Position numbers and translations under genes: made by a program. Below the pieces are notes generated by a model that saw nothing but the letters and a program-made list of their open reading frames with translations, was not told the origin of the DNA and ran no database searches. Shown piece by piece: positions 11,642-22,389 of a stretch of 64,000 nucleotides of DNA. The stretch is from Schistocephalus solidus (Eukaryota; Platyhelminthes; Cestoda; Diphyllobothriidea; Diphyllobothriidae): assembly GCA_017591395.1 (NCBI GenBank), contig WEDG01004195.1, positions 51,409 to 115,408 on the forward strand, written 5' to 3'. How positions within the stretch are numbered: position 1 is the stretch's first letter; each line of letters begins with the position of its first letter.

Positions 11642-12900
11642 ATCAGCGCATTTTCCTCACTATAAACAATCTTACGCGCTTGAAACTATCACGGTGCGCT
11701 AAAAGCTGTGGCTTGGAAGGTTGTCAACAGACGGGATAACGTGGACCGCGTGGTTAGCTCAGTGTGGGTTTTTGTGTGGAGTGACTGACTGGCAGACAGA
11801 GTCAGGATGCAATGGATCCTTCTTAATGTGGCCTCTATGGCACTCCCACTCCGTGGGAACCGAGCCAGATGTGGTGGTACGCCCAGGGGCGGCTCCGGCT
11901 GCGCCAGCCACCTGCGCCCTCTCCCACCTCCGGTCTTCTTGACTCTGTCATGACACCAGGCTCAGGTGGGGGAAGAAGAGAGAGACAGCGCGGTAGCTGC
12001 AGCGCAAGGCAACTATCACTTAAAACTAATCCATGCGAAAGTCAACGTCCCTGCACCAGCATGGTGTGGAGCATACGGTGGACATCGTCGAACTACGACA
12101 GTCGAACTGTCGTAGAATGCTAAACGCGGTTTAGTGATGTCCAGGTAGGGATTCCCGTGAAGGCCGGATTAGGACGCATCATTAGCCTTGTGCGAATGGT
12201 AACTACGCCTAAAGTCCCTTAGCTGGCAGCCAACTGTCGGTTGTGGCTCTATGTAGCCAGGCTCCGCCTAGCTGCCACACTCCAGCAAGCATACTCCGGT
12301 CAGCTAAACGAGACGACGGTATCTGGTATTGTATATTCCAACGCCCAGTATTTCGACGCTCCCTCCCGTCTTATTCCGCATCACCCTTCCCACTTTCAAA
12401 CAGTCCTACGGAGAAGGCAACATGCAATCCCGTAGGCGGTCCAGCCTAACTCAGGTCGCTCTTTTACTGCGAAAAGCGGTGACACATGTTGGTGGGAGGG
12501 GCATGCGGAGGTCATCATCGAAATTGGCGGTTGAACTGTTGCTAACCAGCTCTCGAGTTAATACATAAGGGACAGGATGGTAAGAGGTGGCTTATAACAT
12601 TGTTCTAAAAAGAGGCCACCCGAGTTCGGGCTACAAAACACCAACAAGGTGGGGTGCAGTACAGAACTATCTAAACCTGAGTGCCCGAAAAACGCCATCC
12701 TCTAGTGAGGTAGGAGACACTCATGCGACGCAGGGGGGATACAAGGCCTTTGGGGGAATTCTGGTCCAGCACGTTAATCAACCTTTCGTCAGTGCGTCAA
12801 ATGACATCAAAAAGGCGTTTCATGCACTTGAAGAAAGAAAAATTAGGCAGGTGAAATCAAAGTACAAATCAGATAACCAAAAATGGAAGCAAGTATGATC
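11642..12900. repeat. Unassigned repeat-like sequence with a diverged LINE-leader segment
   Basis: Positions 11777-11840 are recognisably related to 9327-9385 and 11397-11455 (shared GTGACTGACT, CAGAGTCAGG, ATGG-TCCTTCTTAA blocks), so part of this region is a relative of the LINE leader. The rest is moderately GC-rich without a recognised protein. A perfect 10-bp stem with a 3-base loop lies at 12093-12115. Confidence 0.45.
12093..12115. repeat. Perfect 10-bp hairpin
   Basis: CTACGACAGT at 12093-12102 and its exact complement at 12106-12115 are separated by CGA. It could form a stem in DNA or RNA. No ribozyme core was found around it, so no function is assigned. Confidence 0.6.
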
Positions 12901-13699
12901 AACTGTACAATGTAAAATATACAATACGACTGGGATTAGCTAACTGTTACTTCATCGTGGTTTCTGAAAAGAACCAGCGGGAATCTCTGCAAAGTCATCG
13001 ATCGGGCGATCAGGTGAGACCGAAACAGCAGGATTGAGCGCGGACGCCTAAAGTGTAGAAAAAAATAAAAGCGTACAAATGCGCAAAAGGTGGCTGAGGC
13101 AGTTATCGCTTTATCTACTGAAAGATATTTATATTAGTAGGCGAGTTAAGAGTCTTCTAAAAAAGAAGTCACCAATTATGTATACATTCGTGAACTTCGA
13201 TACTATGTGATATTTGATCAACTTGCTAGTTCCTCTAAAGGTTTCCATGTAGGTATCCCCAGAAATCCTTTAGTACGGTCTAACTAAAACTTGTAAATAG
13301 AAATTGAAATGCGTCCTAAACCTGTTTGAGCATCGTTCGGGGGTAAAGTGAGGACTCTCCGGGGCCCCATTGGTCAACAGACGGTAAAAAATGTAAGATG
13401 ACAATAACGGGTCATGCACAAATTGTGCTTATGGTTGTCCATAACAGTATTCTGGTTCAACTAAGGCATTGATCGTTCACTTTCTCTCTATCTACTACAT
13501 GTAAAATCCTCCATCAAATACTGTACGTTTACCGATGCTGCGGTTCTAATGGCAAGACTGACGGCGGAAAGAATAATTGCAGTATAAGAAAGACAGGATT
13601 TTTTCAACAAAGAGTCAAGCGCAAAACCTTGCAATAAAGACGGGTAACCCAATGCTTATGCAAAGTTCTGTCTATCATTTTATGAAAGTTTGAATTATT
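12901..13699. other. No gene recognised
   Basis: AT-rich sequence with no supported exon, RNA or element boundary. Confidence 0.5.
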
Positions 13700-13783
13700 T
13701 GTGAAAACAATTGGCCACCTCGCTGAGATTCAAACAAGGCTTGACTACAGTGAACGCTCTAACCACGTGAGTTACGAGGCCCC
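13700..13783 (-). repeat. tRNA-derived SINE-like repeat, copy 4
   Basis: On the minus strand it begins GGGGCCTCGTAACTCACG with GGTTAGAGCG, then a degenerate B-box half and a tail with CCAATTGTTTTCAC. The sequence after its 5' end (about 13784-13880) also matches 4944-5050 (TACTGC-AC-TATG, then CCAC). The shared repeat is therefore longer than the tRNA head. Confidence 0.6.
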
Positions 13784-13944
13784 AGTCGGGGATCATGAAT
13801 TTAATCACATTTGGTTTAAGTTACCCACCCAGTCTACTGCCACATATGGAATCCACTAAGTTTGATACAGTAAGCTGACTGTCCAAGCAAGATTTCCTAA
13901 GCAAGCAATCTATAATTAACTGGATGAATACAGACGTTGGCTGC

Positions 13945-14022
13945 ATTTCAGCCTTTCCTTTGAGTTCCTGGGTTCAAATCCCACTGCGGTCACCGAGTTT
14001 TTCACGATTAGACCGAATGGAT
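13945..14022 (+). repeat. tRNA-derived SINE-like repeat, copy 5 (3' half)
   Basis: The plus strand has a B-box-like GGGTTCAAATCCCACTG, followed by the tail CACCGAGTTTTTCACGATTA. The A-box half is missing. It faces copy 4, mirroring the inverted arrangement at 5165/5362. Confidence 0.55.
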
Positions 14023-14039
14023 TACATACATTTCTTTAA

Positions 14040-15697
14040 AAAAAAACAAGAATAAGTTGTATAGGCATTTTAGAAAGCAAAAAAGAAATTATTACACTCA
14101 TGTGGGATAATAGTTAGCAGTTTTTGAGGTTTTTGGTACTTAAATGTTGTGGGAGAGTAAATTGAATAAACCTTCGAAGAAGGCCTGTGGTATAAACCAC
14201 CCCGGAAAGTAATCTATAAGCGATTTTTCCATGTGTCCCGTAGCCAAATAATAGGCTTTAATTCAGGTGCAAAGAGAGTATTAAAAGATAAACAGTGATA
14301 GATACACTTAGAATGAAGCTTTACTTAATCTTGATCACACGAGAACTTTTTTCATTCTCAGCACAGCAACCAACCTTAGAGCTGTCAACAGCTACCCAAA
14401 TGCAGTAAACCTGAATTGTGAAAAGGCTGCCCAGGGCGTTAAATACACGTAGAAGAGGCTATATGAATGAGAGGATTGCCAAGCATACAGCAAAGCCTCA
14501 GAAGAAAGCGATAAAATAGGACGAAGAGCTCACGTTGTCTGATGTGGGAAAATCATCCGGGTTGGTGAGTACGGCAGCAAAAATTATGCATAAAAAGTTG
14601 CTGATCGACAGCAAAAGAATATCCACCCACGTTCGAGTAAAATAATGGCAGAAAGGAGCAGTCCTTGGAGGATCCGATGTGAACGGTAAAGCTGAAAATA
14701 AAGACAGCAGGGCAAGGTGCTAGTTCGTCCTCTTAGGCAGATAAGAACATACGATAGATGGGCTGTCTCATGAAACGTTAACCGAAGTTCTGAGATTTGT
14801 TATCGATCAGAAGGAATTTCTCAGGTGGAGTTGTAATATCGATTATCGTGCGGACTAATCCCCAAATATTCCAGGCACGCGCAGATTCGGGCTTCGAACG
14901 AGCTCCCTTCCGACTGACCGCACAAACTACAGTCGGCAAAGGTGATTACTTAAGTTTTATGGAATTTTTCTAATAATTTGTCATGCCTGCACAAATTCAA
15001 ATATATTTTACATAGAATATGCACAAAGTATTCGTTCTTATACTCATTTAGTAAAGAATAACGTCTCTCTCGAATTATACATTCGAAGAAATGGTCTCTT
15101 CGGAATTTCAAACAGGTTTTTAACTATAAAAGTTTAAGACCATGAAATGTCCCTTCGCACATCATCGCATCATTACGTTTATTAACGCTGCTTATTAATT
15201 ATAAAACACGGTCCACATCCGTTGCAAAATTTTCTGTCTTATGTGACATCTTTTTTATAACGTATAGAACTATAAGAGTTATTTTAAGCGGAAAGCAAAC
15301 AGCATGGAGTGTTGAAACACTAACCTTAAGTGCAGCTGTAGACTGAGTTCAAGATTATTCGGGAGTTAAAAACGTTTTTTTTTAAAAAAAACCTACAAAA
15401 ACACCCTTTGGGGATGAACACCGGATGGTTGTAGGTTTAATCACAACGATGCACAATGCAGCTTATCGAGAAGCTCAAAAGGGGGGGTTGACAACTCACG
15501 AATAGATGGAGACCAAAAGCAGAAAATTAGGCGTTGTGAAAAACTGCTACTGGGTCCATCAGGATGCCATGTAAGACAAAACTTTTAGCCGACCATCAGA
15601 GGATCCATGACATAAGCATGTGCTGCACTTGTGCCTGTCCACGAGAAGGGATACAAAACGAGTTGCGAAAACAACTGTGACATAAGTCTTATCGACG
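14040..15697. other. No gene recognised
   Basis: No supported exon. This may be intron of the WDR91 gene, whose later exons must lie at lower coordinates than 17898, but no WD-repeat exon could be recognised here. Confidence 0.45.
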
Positions 15698-17045
15698 TTG
15701 CTGCTAAACATCTTCGATATTGTCCTTCTCAGGCGATTCCAGGCTGCGCGAAACTCTAGGACGAGGCCCAACCAAGCCGGATTCCGAACTGGGCATGGAT
15801 GTGTGGACCAAATATGCACAGTAAGGCATATCATTGAATCCCGCCATAGTTACCAGCAACCGACAGCCGTATACTTTGTCGACTTCGCTGCCGCATTCGA
15901 TTCCGTCCATCGTGAATCCTTAGGGCGGATAATGGCACTAGATGGCCTACCATCGAAAATAATCGCCATAATTAAGATCAATTACAGCTCAACCACTGGA
16001 CGAGTGTTGGTCCATAACAATCTTTCACAATTATTCGATTTCCGGTCTAGCGTTCTGACAAGGTTGTATTTTGTCGCCCATCCTGTTCAACTACGCTATC
16101 GAGTGGATTCTTGGGAAGGCCCTGCATAAAGAGGACTGCGATGAGCTTGCACCCGGACGTCGGCTGGCTGAACTCAACTACGCAGATGATATCGCCTTAC
16201 TAGCCTTAAACCTTGGTGATCTACAGTCTATGGTGTCGCGGGTGAATGAAGTCGCTAAATCGGTCGGCTTGTCCATAAACGCGGGGAAGAACAAAGTTTT
16301 TTTCAAGTTACATTCTTGTCCTTGTAAAAGGACCTCTCAAGGTTGGTGGCTGTCAACTTGAAGAGGTGGATAGTTTCAAATATATTGGGGCTTGTTGTCG
16401 AATGGACAGAGTAAAGGTGACATTTTCTCCCGAATCGATACGGCTAGTCGGGTTTTCTCAAGCCTTAAAAAGTGCCTGTGGACCCGACGCGACATTTCTA
16501 CCGACAAAAAGATTCGCATATACCGTGCGTCTGTCCGGTCTGTCCTTCTCTATGGTTGTGAATGCTAGGCTACACGCATGGAAGATGAGCGAAAACTGGG
16601 GGCATTTTATCACCACTATATGAGGACAATTCTCCAAATGAAGTACACAGACTTCGTCTCAAATGAGACAGTCGCAATCGCTGCGCAAACATCGCAAGGA
16701 TATCCCAAGCCATCCAAGAACGACATCTGAGGTGGTTCGGACATATTCTTCGTCGCCCATCTTACGATCTCAGTGTTACTGCCCTTGAACCGACTCCACT
16801 ACCCAATTGGAGACGTCGAAGAGGGGGTCAGCTGAAAACTTGGCTCGAAACAGTTCGTCAGAACATGGAAGTTGTTTTTGGACCTTCGGTATTCGGCGTC
16901 CGTGGTTGGCGAAGAGAATGGATTGAACTGTGCAGGTCTGCTGCCGTGGATCGTCATACGTGGAGGAGTACAATCCGTGACATAATCGAGGCCGGCTGGA
17001 TCAGGCATGATCGCAGCCGTAACAAGTACAAGCAATTAAGTACAA
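15698..17045 (+). pseudogene. LINE reverse transcriptase, RTE-like, frameshifted
   Basis: Reverse transcriptase of a non-LTR element, which copies its RNA into DNA at the nicked target. Motifs in order: N-Q-A-G-F-R-T-G-H-G-C (about 15770), F-V-D-F-A-A-A-F-D-S-V (about 15880), a damaged Q-G-C-I-L-S-P stretch near 16055 with an extra T, the catalytic Y-A-D-D (about 16183), then S-F-K-Y-I-G-A (about 16372). The C-terminal part resumes near 16640 and runs to about 17045 (W-F-G-H-I-L-R-R, then W-R-R-R-R-G-G, then M-E-V-V-F-G-P-S in other frames). At least four frame changes separate these blocks. No endonuclease lies upstream, so it is truncated at the 5' side, as is usual for LINEs. It is a different family from the 7.5-kb element. 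Confidence 0.8.
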
Positions 17046-17897
17046 GTAAGTGGTTCACTCCAATTAACGGGATAGTATGAGTTTTTGTAGCCTCATCCAC
17101 GTCACCGTATGACCATTCGCTTTTCTCTCTTACCTTACGGTGTCTTTAAAAATAGGCCTCGAAGTGGAAGACGGTCGTAAAGCCTCGGGAATATGTGGGC
17201 TAATATGCAATCGTGAAGCACTAACGATAAAGGTGGGGGAGACCAAAACGGCCATTTTGTGCTTCTGTAGCGTCTTCGGTATATCGGGAAAATGTTTGCA
17301 GAAAATTTGCATTCTGGAAAACAAGTAGCCCGGTCGGAAAGTTGATCAGTGGAAAGAAAACTTCCAATGCCGCAATACATCACTGAACAGATCCGAACAC
17401 CCAAATGAGAAAGTCCTAATGCGTACGATCGCTAAACGAGGCATTGTTCGACATCGTGTCCTCCCAAACGGATAGTACTTGGTGGGAAAGCGGCAAGACC
17501 TTTCTCGTGGAGAGCTTGCGAAAACATTGAAGAGCTTCCTGACAGTTATAGGCGGTAGGTTATGTAATCCTTTATAAGTTGATGTTCTTTATGATTCTTA
17601 AGATAAGGAGGAGGAGCAGGAGCAGAAACAGGGGGAGCAGCATGAGCATGAGGAACAGGAGCAGTGGATATTATTGACATTTATATTGTTTTGGCCATAA
17701 CTCTGATGCCAGTCTGAGACAATAATTACTTCCACTATGAGCAGGATACTTTATGATAGGTAAAAGCAACAGCAGAAATAAACATCAAAGACCAGAATAA
17801 TTAACGAGGAAGTTGAAATGACCTAAGTCAAATAAATCGCTTCTGTCGACATTATCATGTCCAGAAACGCGTACCAGTACAATTTCAATTGGCTTAC
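17046..17897. other. No gene recognised; low-complexity patch
   Basis: A GAG/CAG-rich purine stretch lies at about 17604-17662. The part nearest 17897 is intron of the minus-strand WDR91 gene, starting with its GTAAGC donor. Continued reading to a stop at 17785 is intron read-through. Confidence 0.5.
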
Positions 17898-18321
17898 CTA
17901 GCCACACGCGCCAGTCTTCACTTGTTAGGTCAAAGGACTTTTGTTCACTAAAAAATGAAGTCACAACATCGGTCCTTTTGAGCTTCACGGCTTCGCATAT
18001 AAGAGTCCGGTAAGTGTGGATTTTAAAAAGTTCAAAATGTTTTTGCTGGGCTTTATCAAGTCGGCAGCCAAAGCACGTTTCAAGGCCAGACCAAATTCGG
18101 TCAAGCGCGTATACATCGAGAACTGTAATGGCTTTTTGTATTTCTCTGACAATCTTTGATGGTTGAAACTGGAGCAAAATAAAAACTCGTTGGGCTGAAA
18201 TATTTACCAAATCACGTATTTTGTCGTCAGCAGCTTCTGTGTCGAAGGCTCGCAGAGTTTGAGAGTAGTTATGTGTGATAAGAAATCGACGGAACAAATC
18301 ACGCAAGACAGCGTCAGCCAT
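17898..18321 (-). CDS. WDR91: WDR91 orthologue, N-terminal exons 1-2
   Basis: Two exons, 18321-18208 and 18168-17898, flank a 39-nt intron (18207-18169, GTAAAT...CTCCAG). The intron length is divisible by three, so the frame also reads through unspliced. The protein begins M-A-D-A-V, like WDR91 homologues, with a LisH-like segment (F-L-I-T-H-N-Y-S-Q-T-L). Then come a V-Y-A-L-D-R-I-W segment, an L-F-K-I-H-T-Y-R-T-L segment and D-W-R-V-W-L at the end, matching the family order. Exon 2 ends one base into a codon at a GTAAGC donor. WDR91 proteins act with WDR81 on endosomes, restraining PI3-kinase and helping early-to-late endosome conversion. The middle region and WD-repeat propeller are not in the window. 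An upstream in-frame methionine at 18372 is possible but less likely. Confidence 0.8.
18169..18207 (-). other. 39-nt micro-intron of WDR91
   Basis: Donor GTAAAT and acceptor TTTGCTCCAG on the minus strand. Removing it joins I-R-D-L to F-Q-P-S-K-I-V, restoring alignment with the family. Introns this short are typical near the 5' end of flatworm genes. Confidence 0.75.
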
Positions 18322-18372
18322 GCGTTTTAGGGAAGCGCTCAAGTAAAATCGGCTCAGCTTCGAAATACTCAC

Positions 18373-20582
18373 AACGGATGCGTTCGTTCAGACAAAACAA
18401 AAATCTGAAAATTAAAAACAAATCAGTAGTGACTATCATCGCTGCCTAAATGTATTCCGAATGGTTCATCCCAACGTCCAAGTGCGAAAGTACAGGTATA
18501 TTTCACAGTTCAGTGGTCATCGTAGACAAGTACTTAGGTAAGGTCAAAGAACGTGGGCCGTCTCCGACATTGATAGAACTATAGTGTGTAGGGAGCTACA
18601 GGTCAATGAAGTGTCATAGAGATTAAGATGCTAGTAGTGGGTTGCGAGCGCGAATATGGAGAACGATGTTTATAAAAAAGAATGAGATAACCACCCTCGA
18701 TAAGGATGATGCTTTGGAATCCCACAGGACAATACAGGGAAAGGTGTTGGCAATGAGGAGGAACATGTTGCAAAACATTCACAACCCATTCAGTTAAGCA
18801 TTTAAATCAGAAAAAGCTCATATGTGAGGTCGATGCGCGTATGTAAATGTACTTGAATATGTCTGGAATTGTGCAGGTCTCAGGATCCAACAACTTTAAT
18901 AACTTCATCGAGTTCCGCAGAACATCCTAGGCAGTGGGTAATTTAACGATCTTCAGTAAAGGCCGCTGCAAAACGGTCAAATTTGCATCTGACGGGTAAG
19001 CATGCAGTGACCAACAGTGGCAGTACTAGAACGATGCGGAGGATTCACTACGACGAAATAGGCCAAGCAATAAATGCCGCAGAGAACAATGAGACGTACT
19101 GAGCGTTAAGCACCATCCAATAAGTTTACTGGATACCAGTGCCTTGCGGACTGGCGGTTTATTCAGAGTGCGGGTCAAAAAACCCGTTTTATAATCCAAC
19201 CGCTTAGCTTTTATCGGGTAAGCTCCGTATAAGCCTGCAATGTTGGACCTATTGAATCAGTAAGGACGATCATCGTGGTTGACTCAAGTAAGTAATTAAG
19301 TAAATAAGCAAGCACGAAAGTAATTATAATTACTATGGCCTACTATGCAAGTAGCTATTTATATTGTGATCTATAATAATCGAGGACCGAAGATCGCCGA
19401 AGATACCAAGTTGCCGATGTGTCACATAACAGGAGTTAAAGTCTCCACATCCCTGAGGAGAAACCACCAGGCGAAGCCAAAATCACAATTCTACAAAATG
19501 GTACGGAAACATGCCAACTGAAAAATTAAATTTCCACCTTCAATGCACGAAACTGGAAACCCTTAACAGAACAGCGGTGTGTACAAGGATGGCGTTAAGG
19601 TAGCCAGCAAATTGGCACTAACACACAGTCATATTTATTTCTTGCAACACGAGGCTTGTGTCTTGATTTTTAAGTGACCCACGAGGCAGGTGCTAAGCTT
19701 AGGATACATCCAAGATAAATCCCCAAGCTCAGATTTCTTTCAAAACAAATGACAGCCGGACAACTGCAATAACTTTATATCCAACGTCATCACCAATTAA
19801 CTGGTTTTAGTCTTCAGTCAAGTGTCGTTCGTAATGTCGAGTTAGCATAATTGAATGCAATAGGAAAATTAATACAACTGCTTATGAGTAAAGTGAGCTA
19901 GAGCTACCCTTTTGAGCATTCTGTTAAAATCTTGATCGAACAAAATCGAAGAATAGCCGATCGTCATATAGCAACTCCTCTTACATTCAAAATAAACGAA
20001 AAGGTATTAAAACGTGTAGAAAGGGGAGGAAAGTTTCCTGCTAGCCAATGGCTCCACGAAAGGGGGGGCTGGGGGGCAGGCGGGGATGTGGACCCACCTA
20101 CTTTGGGGCATATATAATATTTGGAAACCCCAATTTCCTGAATGCTTTACATCGCTACAGAGTGCACTTCCACGGGTCTATGGATGAATTTTCGAAAAAA
20201 TAAAAGGAATAAATTGAAATAATAATTATTTAGCTGTGAACTTGTCATTCAGGCGTACCAAAAGTCGGCATGAACAGGTTTGTGTGCTTAAATTACTCAT
20301 TTGAAGGGCACTTAACTGCTAATCGTCTCATGTACTGGACAGCGCGATTTCGACTCCTACCTGCCTATCTCGATCTTGCTTGCCTTCAGTGGTATGAAAA
20401 ACTTCTAATTTATTTTATCATTTTGGACTTTTTCTTCAAATATATGGGATGAAATAGATATTTTCAGGTCATACCTAATATTTAATAAGTGCTAGTACAA
20501 TTGTCTGTCTGGTAGCTCTCTTGGTTTTGCAGGTGCATTTATAATTGTTGTGTATTGTTTTTAATGTGTTTGATAAGTTATT
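18373..20582. other. No gene recognised; includes region 5' of WDR91
   Basis: This should contain the promoter and 5' leader of the minus-strand WDR91 gene, but no clear core promoter element could be picked out. No other exon or known element was seen. A G-rich patch lies at 20060-20090. Confidence 0.5.
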
Positions 20583-21550
20583 ATGAAATTTATGTACCTT
20601 GGATATCACCGGTCCACGATATACAGATGCGTAAAGTGCCAAATGAGGGCATATTACGCGGCTAATGAGCCCTCAGTTATTGCAGCTCCATCAGCGTCAT
20701 CCATTGTTCCTCATGAATCTCCGGAAATTGACATGCCATTATTTACGCCAGATATGCCTACTGGTATGTTTTTTTACAAGTCTAAATAACTGATGGGTGA
20801 AGAGTCCGCGGAATTGGTGGAAGGGGCAAACGCAGGTAATTGCACAATCCTCGGGGCTTTACAGGATTTCTTCCTTGAAACGCAGATGCCACTGAACACA
20901 ACCAAAAAATTATTTCATAAGTTGCGGCCCTTCCACCCTGACCTGCCCAAGGACCCATGGACACTGTTGCGTACGCCTCGTGCAAAACATGGGTGTTATG
21001 TCCCTTTGGGCCTTAAGGAGGTTCTGATTCGTAAATTTCATTTTTTGCCAACAATAAATGTTCCGGAAATGAGCATTCAGTTGCAAATTGATAGGATGAA
21101 TATCTATAAGGGTGCTAGTCAATGCCTGTGGCCCATACTTTGCCTTATAAGCCACAGGGGTTTTGGCCGACCCTTCGTTGTTGATGTGTTCTGCGGTTCT
21201 AGCAAGCTAAGCCCATTGGAAGACTTTTGGAGGACTGCGTGAAGGAGCTGAGGGAATTGCTGACGAATGGCTTGCATGACCCATTGAAGGACGCCATGGT
21301 AAATATAATGTTACAATATGCCATCTTTGGCACGCCAGCCAGGTGTACTATTAGGCAAGTTATAGCCCATAATGACTTTTGTGGATACGACAGGTATGCG
21401 TTTTTTGTGGTTACATTAATCTCTGCAGAGGTTGCCACATGGGGACAGCCGTCGCCAACCACATGACATTCCCCGCGTTCAGTGGCCAGCTGCGTGACGA
21501 GAGGTCGTTTCTATTGCGAAGTCAGGATGCACATCACAAGGGCAGATGCA
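20583..21550 (+). pseudogene. tnp2/CACTA-like transposase, degenerate copy
   Basis: Homologous to the transposase gene at 47836-49811. The N-terminus (Y-H-R-S-T-I-Y-R...A-Y-Y-A-A) is followed by a 39-nt intron (20764-20802). Then come L-P-K-D-P-W-T-L-L-R-T-P-R, E-M-S-I-Q-L-Q-I-D-R-M, Q-C-L-W-P-I-L, G-R-P-F-V-V, and, after a one-base loss near 21225, E-D-C-V-K-E-L-R. A 35-nt intron (21394-21428) precedes G-C-H-M-G, N-H-M-T-F-P and R-D-E-R-S-F. Both introns match intron positions in the other copy. Homology stops near 21550, where an unrelated AT-rich segment takes over, so the C-terminal half is lost. Confidence 0.75.
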
Positions 21551-21868
21551 TATATTGTCATAACTTTATTTCGTTACAAATGTTTGTTTAGACAGTGCCT
21601 TGCCGGTGCTTACCAAATATAACTTCTAACTAAAGCAGCTCACCTTTCGAGGCTCTGCCCACTGAGATGGTCACCTGCTTCCCAAAAGCTTATCGTAAAT
21701 GAACTTAAACAGTTTCGGGCCATGATCAGGGAGAAACTTAGGCCAGTGATGGAGACTACCACTGTGGTCAACCAGAGGCTATCCACAGTTTGATTGCCTG
21801 CGGCTACCACAGACGCTTACCAGGCATTTGTCCAAATGCTGAAGTTGAAGGACAACTGCTTTTAGGAA
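21551..21868. repeat. Insert or deletion scar inside the degenerate transposon
   Basis: Positions 21551-21613 (TTATTTCGTTACAAATGTTTG, then GACAGTGCCTTGCCGGTGCT) recur in inverse orientation at about 22847-22912, inside a LINE 3' region. The second half of the motif recurs at 33393-33425. Here it sits exactly where transposase homology ends. Confidence 0.55.
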
Positions 21869-22276
21869 ATGTTAGGATTAGATGCACAACTATTTGCACC
21901 TCGTGGCTTACAGATAAAACTCCTTTCTGCGGTTAGAGACCATAACCATCAGGTTTTCATTAGAAATCTCCTGTCCGCAACGATCCACCCACCTTTGTGC
22001 CTCAGCTTCTGTTGGGATGGTTATGCAGTCAAGATTTCGTTCGTTAGCAAACCACTATACGCTGTCTTCTCTGGTATGTGTAAATCATTTGTAGAAATTT
22101 CAGAGGCACTCCGTAAACACAGTATTTTTTGTACTACCTCCAGTGAAGTAGTTAGAAAAACAGCCATTGACTTGTTTCACGGAGCGAGAGATCGGTATGG
22201 CGGACAGTCAAAACGATGTGATTTCACAAACCCAGGTGCACAGGAGTGCACATTATTGCCAGCGTCCAAAGACATG
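21869..22276 (+). pseudogene. DUF4806-like companion protein, C-terminal remnant
   Basis: Matches the C-terminal part of the companion gene at 49922-51955. Residues around 22004 read L-C-L-S-F-C-W-D-G, then P-L-Y-A-V-F-S. A 30-nt intron follows (22074-22103), then E-A-L-R-K-H-S, E-V-V-R-K-T-A-I-D and F-H-G-A-R-D-R-Y-G-G. It ends D-M at a GTAAAT donor (22277). Intron positions coincide with those of the other copy. The N-terminal half is deleted. Confidence 0.7.
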
Positions 22277-22389
22277 GTAAATACTGTTATATTATGTTCT
22301 GCCTTTCATGTCGCAGTCTTTTTTAACTTCCACATAGAAATCCGTGCGTATGTCTGCGTGACTGATAGTCTAAGTGCATGACCAGATCG

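Noticed and set aside
12093..12115. Hammerhead-type ribozyme stem
   Set aside because: No CUGAUGA or GAAA core elements were found at suitable spacing on either strand.
18319..18372. WDR91 start at the upstream methionine (18372)
   Set aside because: Family members begin M-A-(E/D)-A-V, matching the ATG at 18321; the upstream residues have no counterpart.
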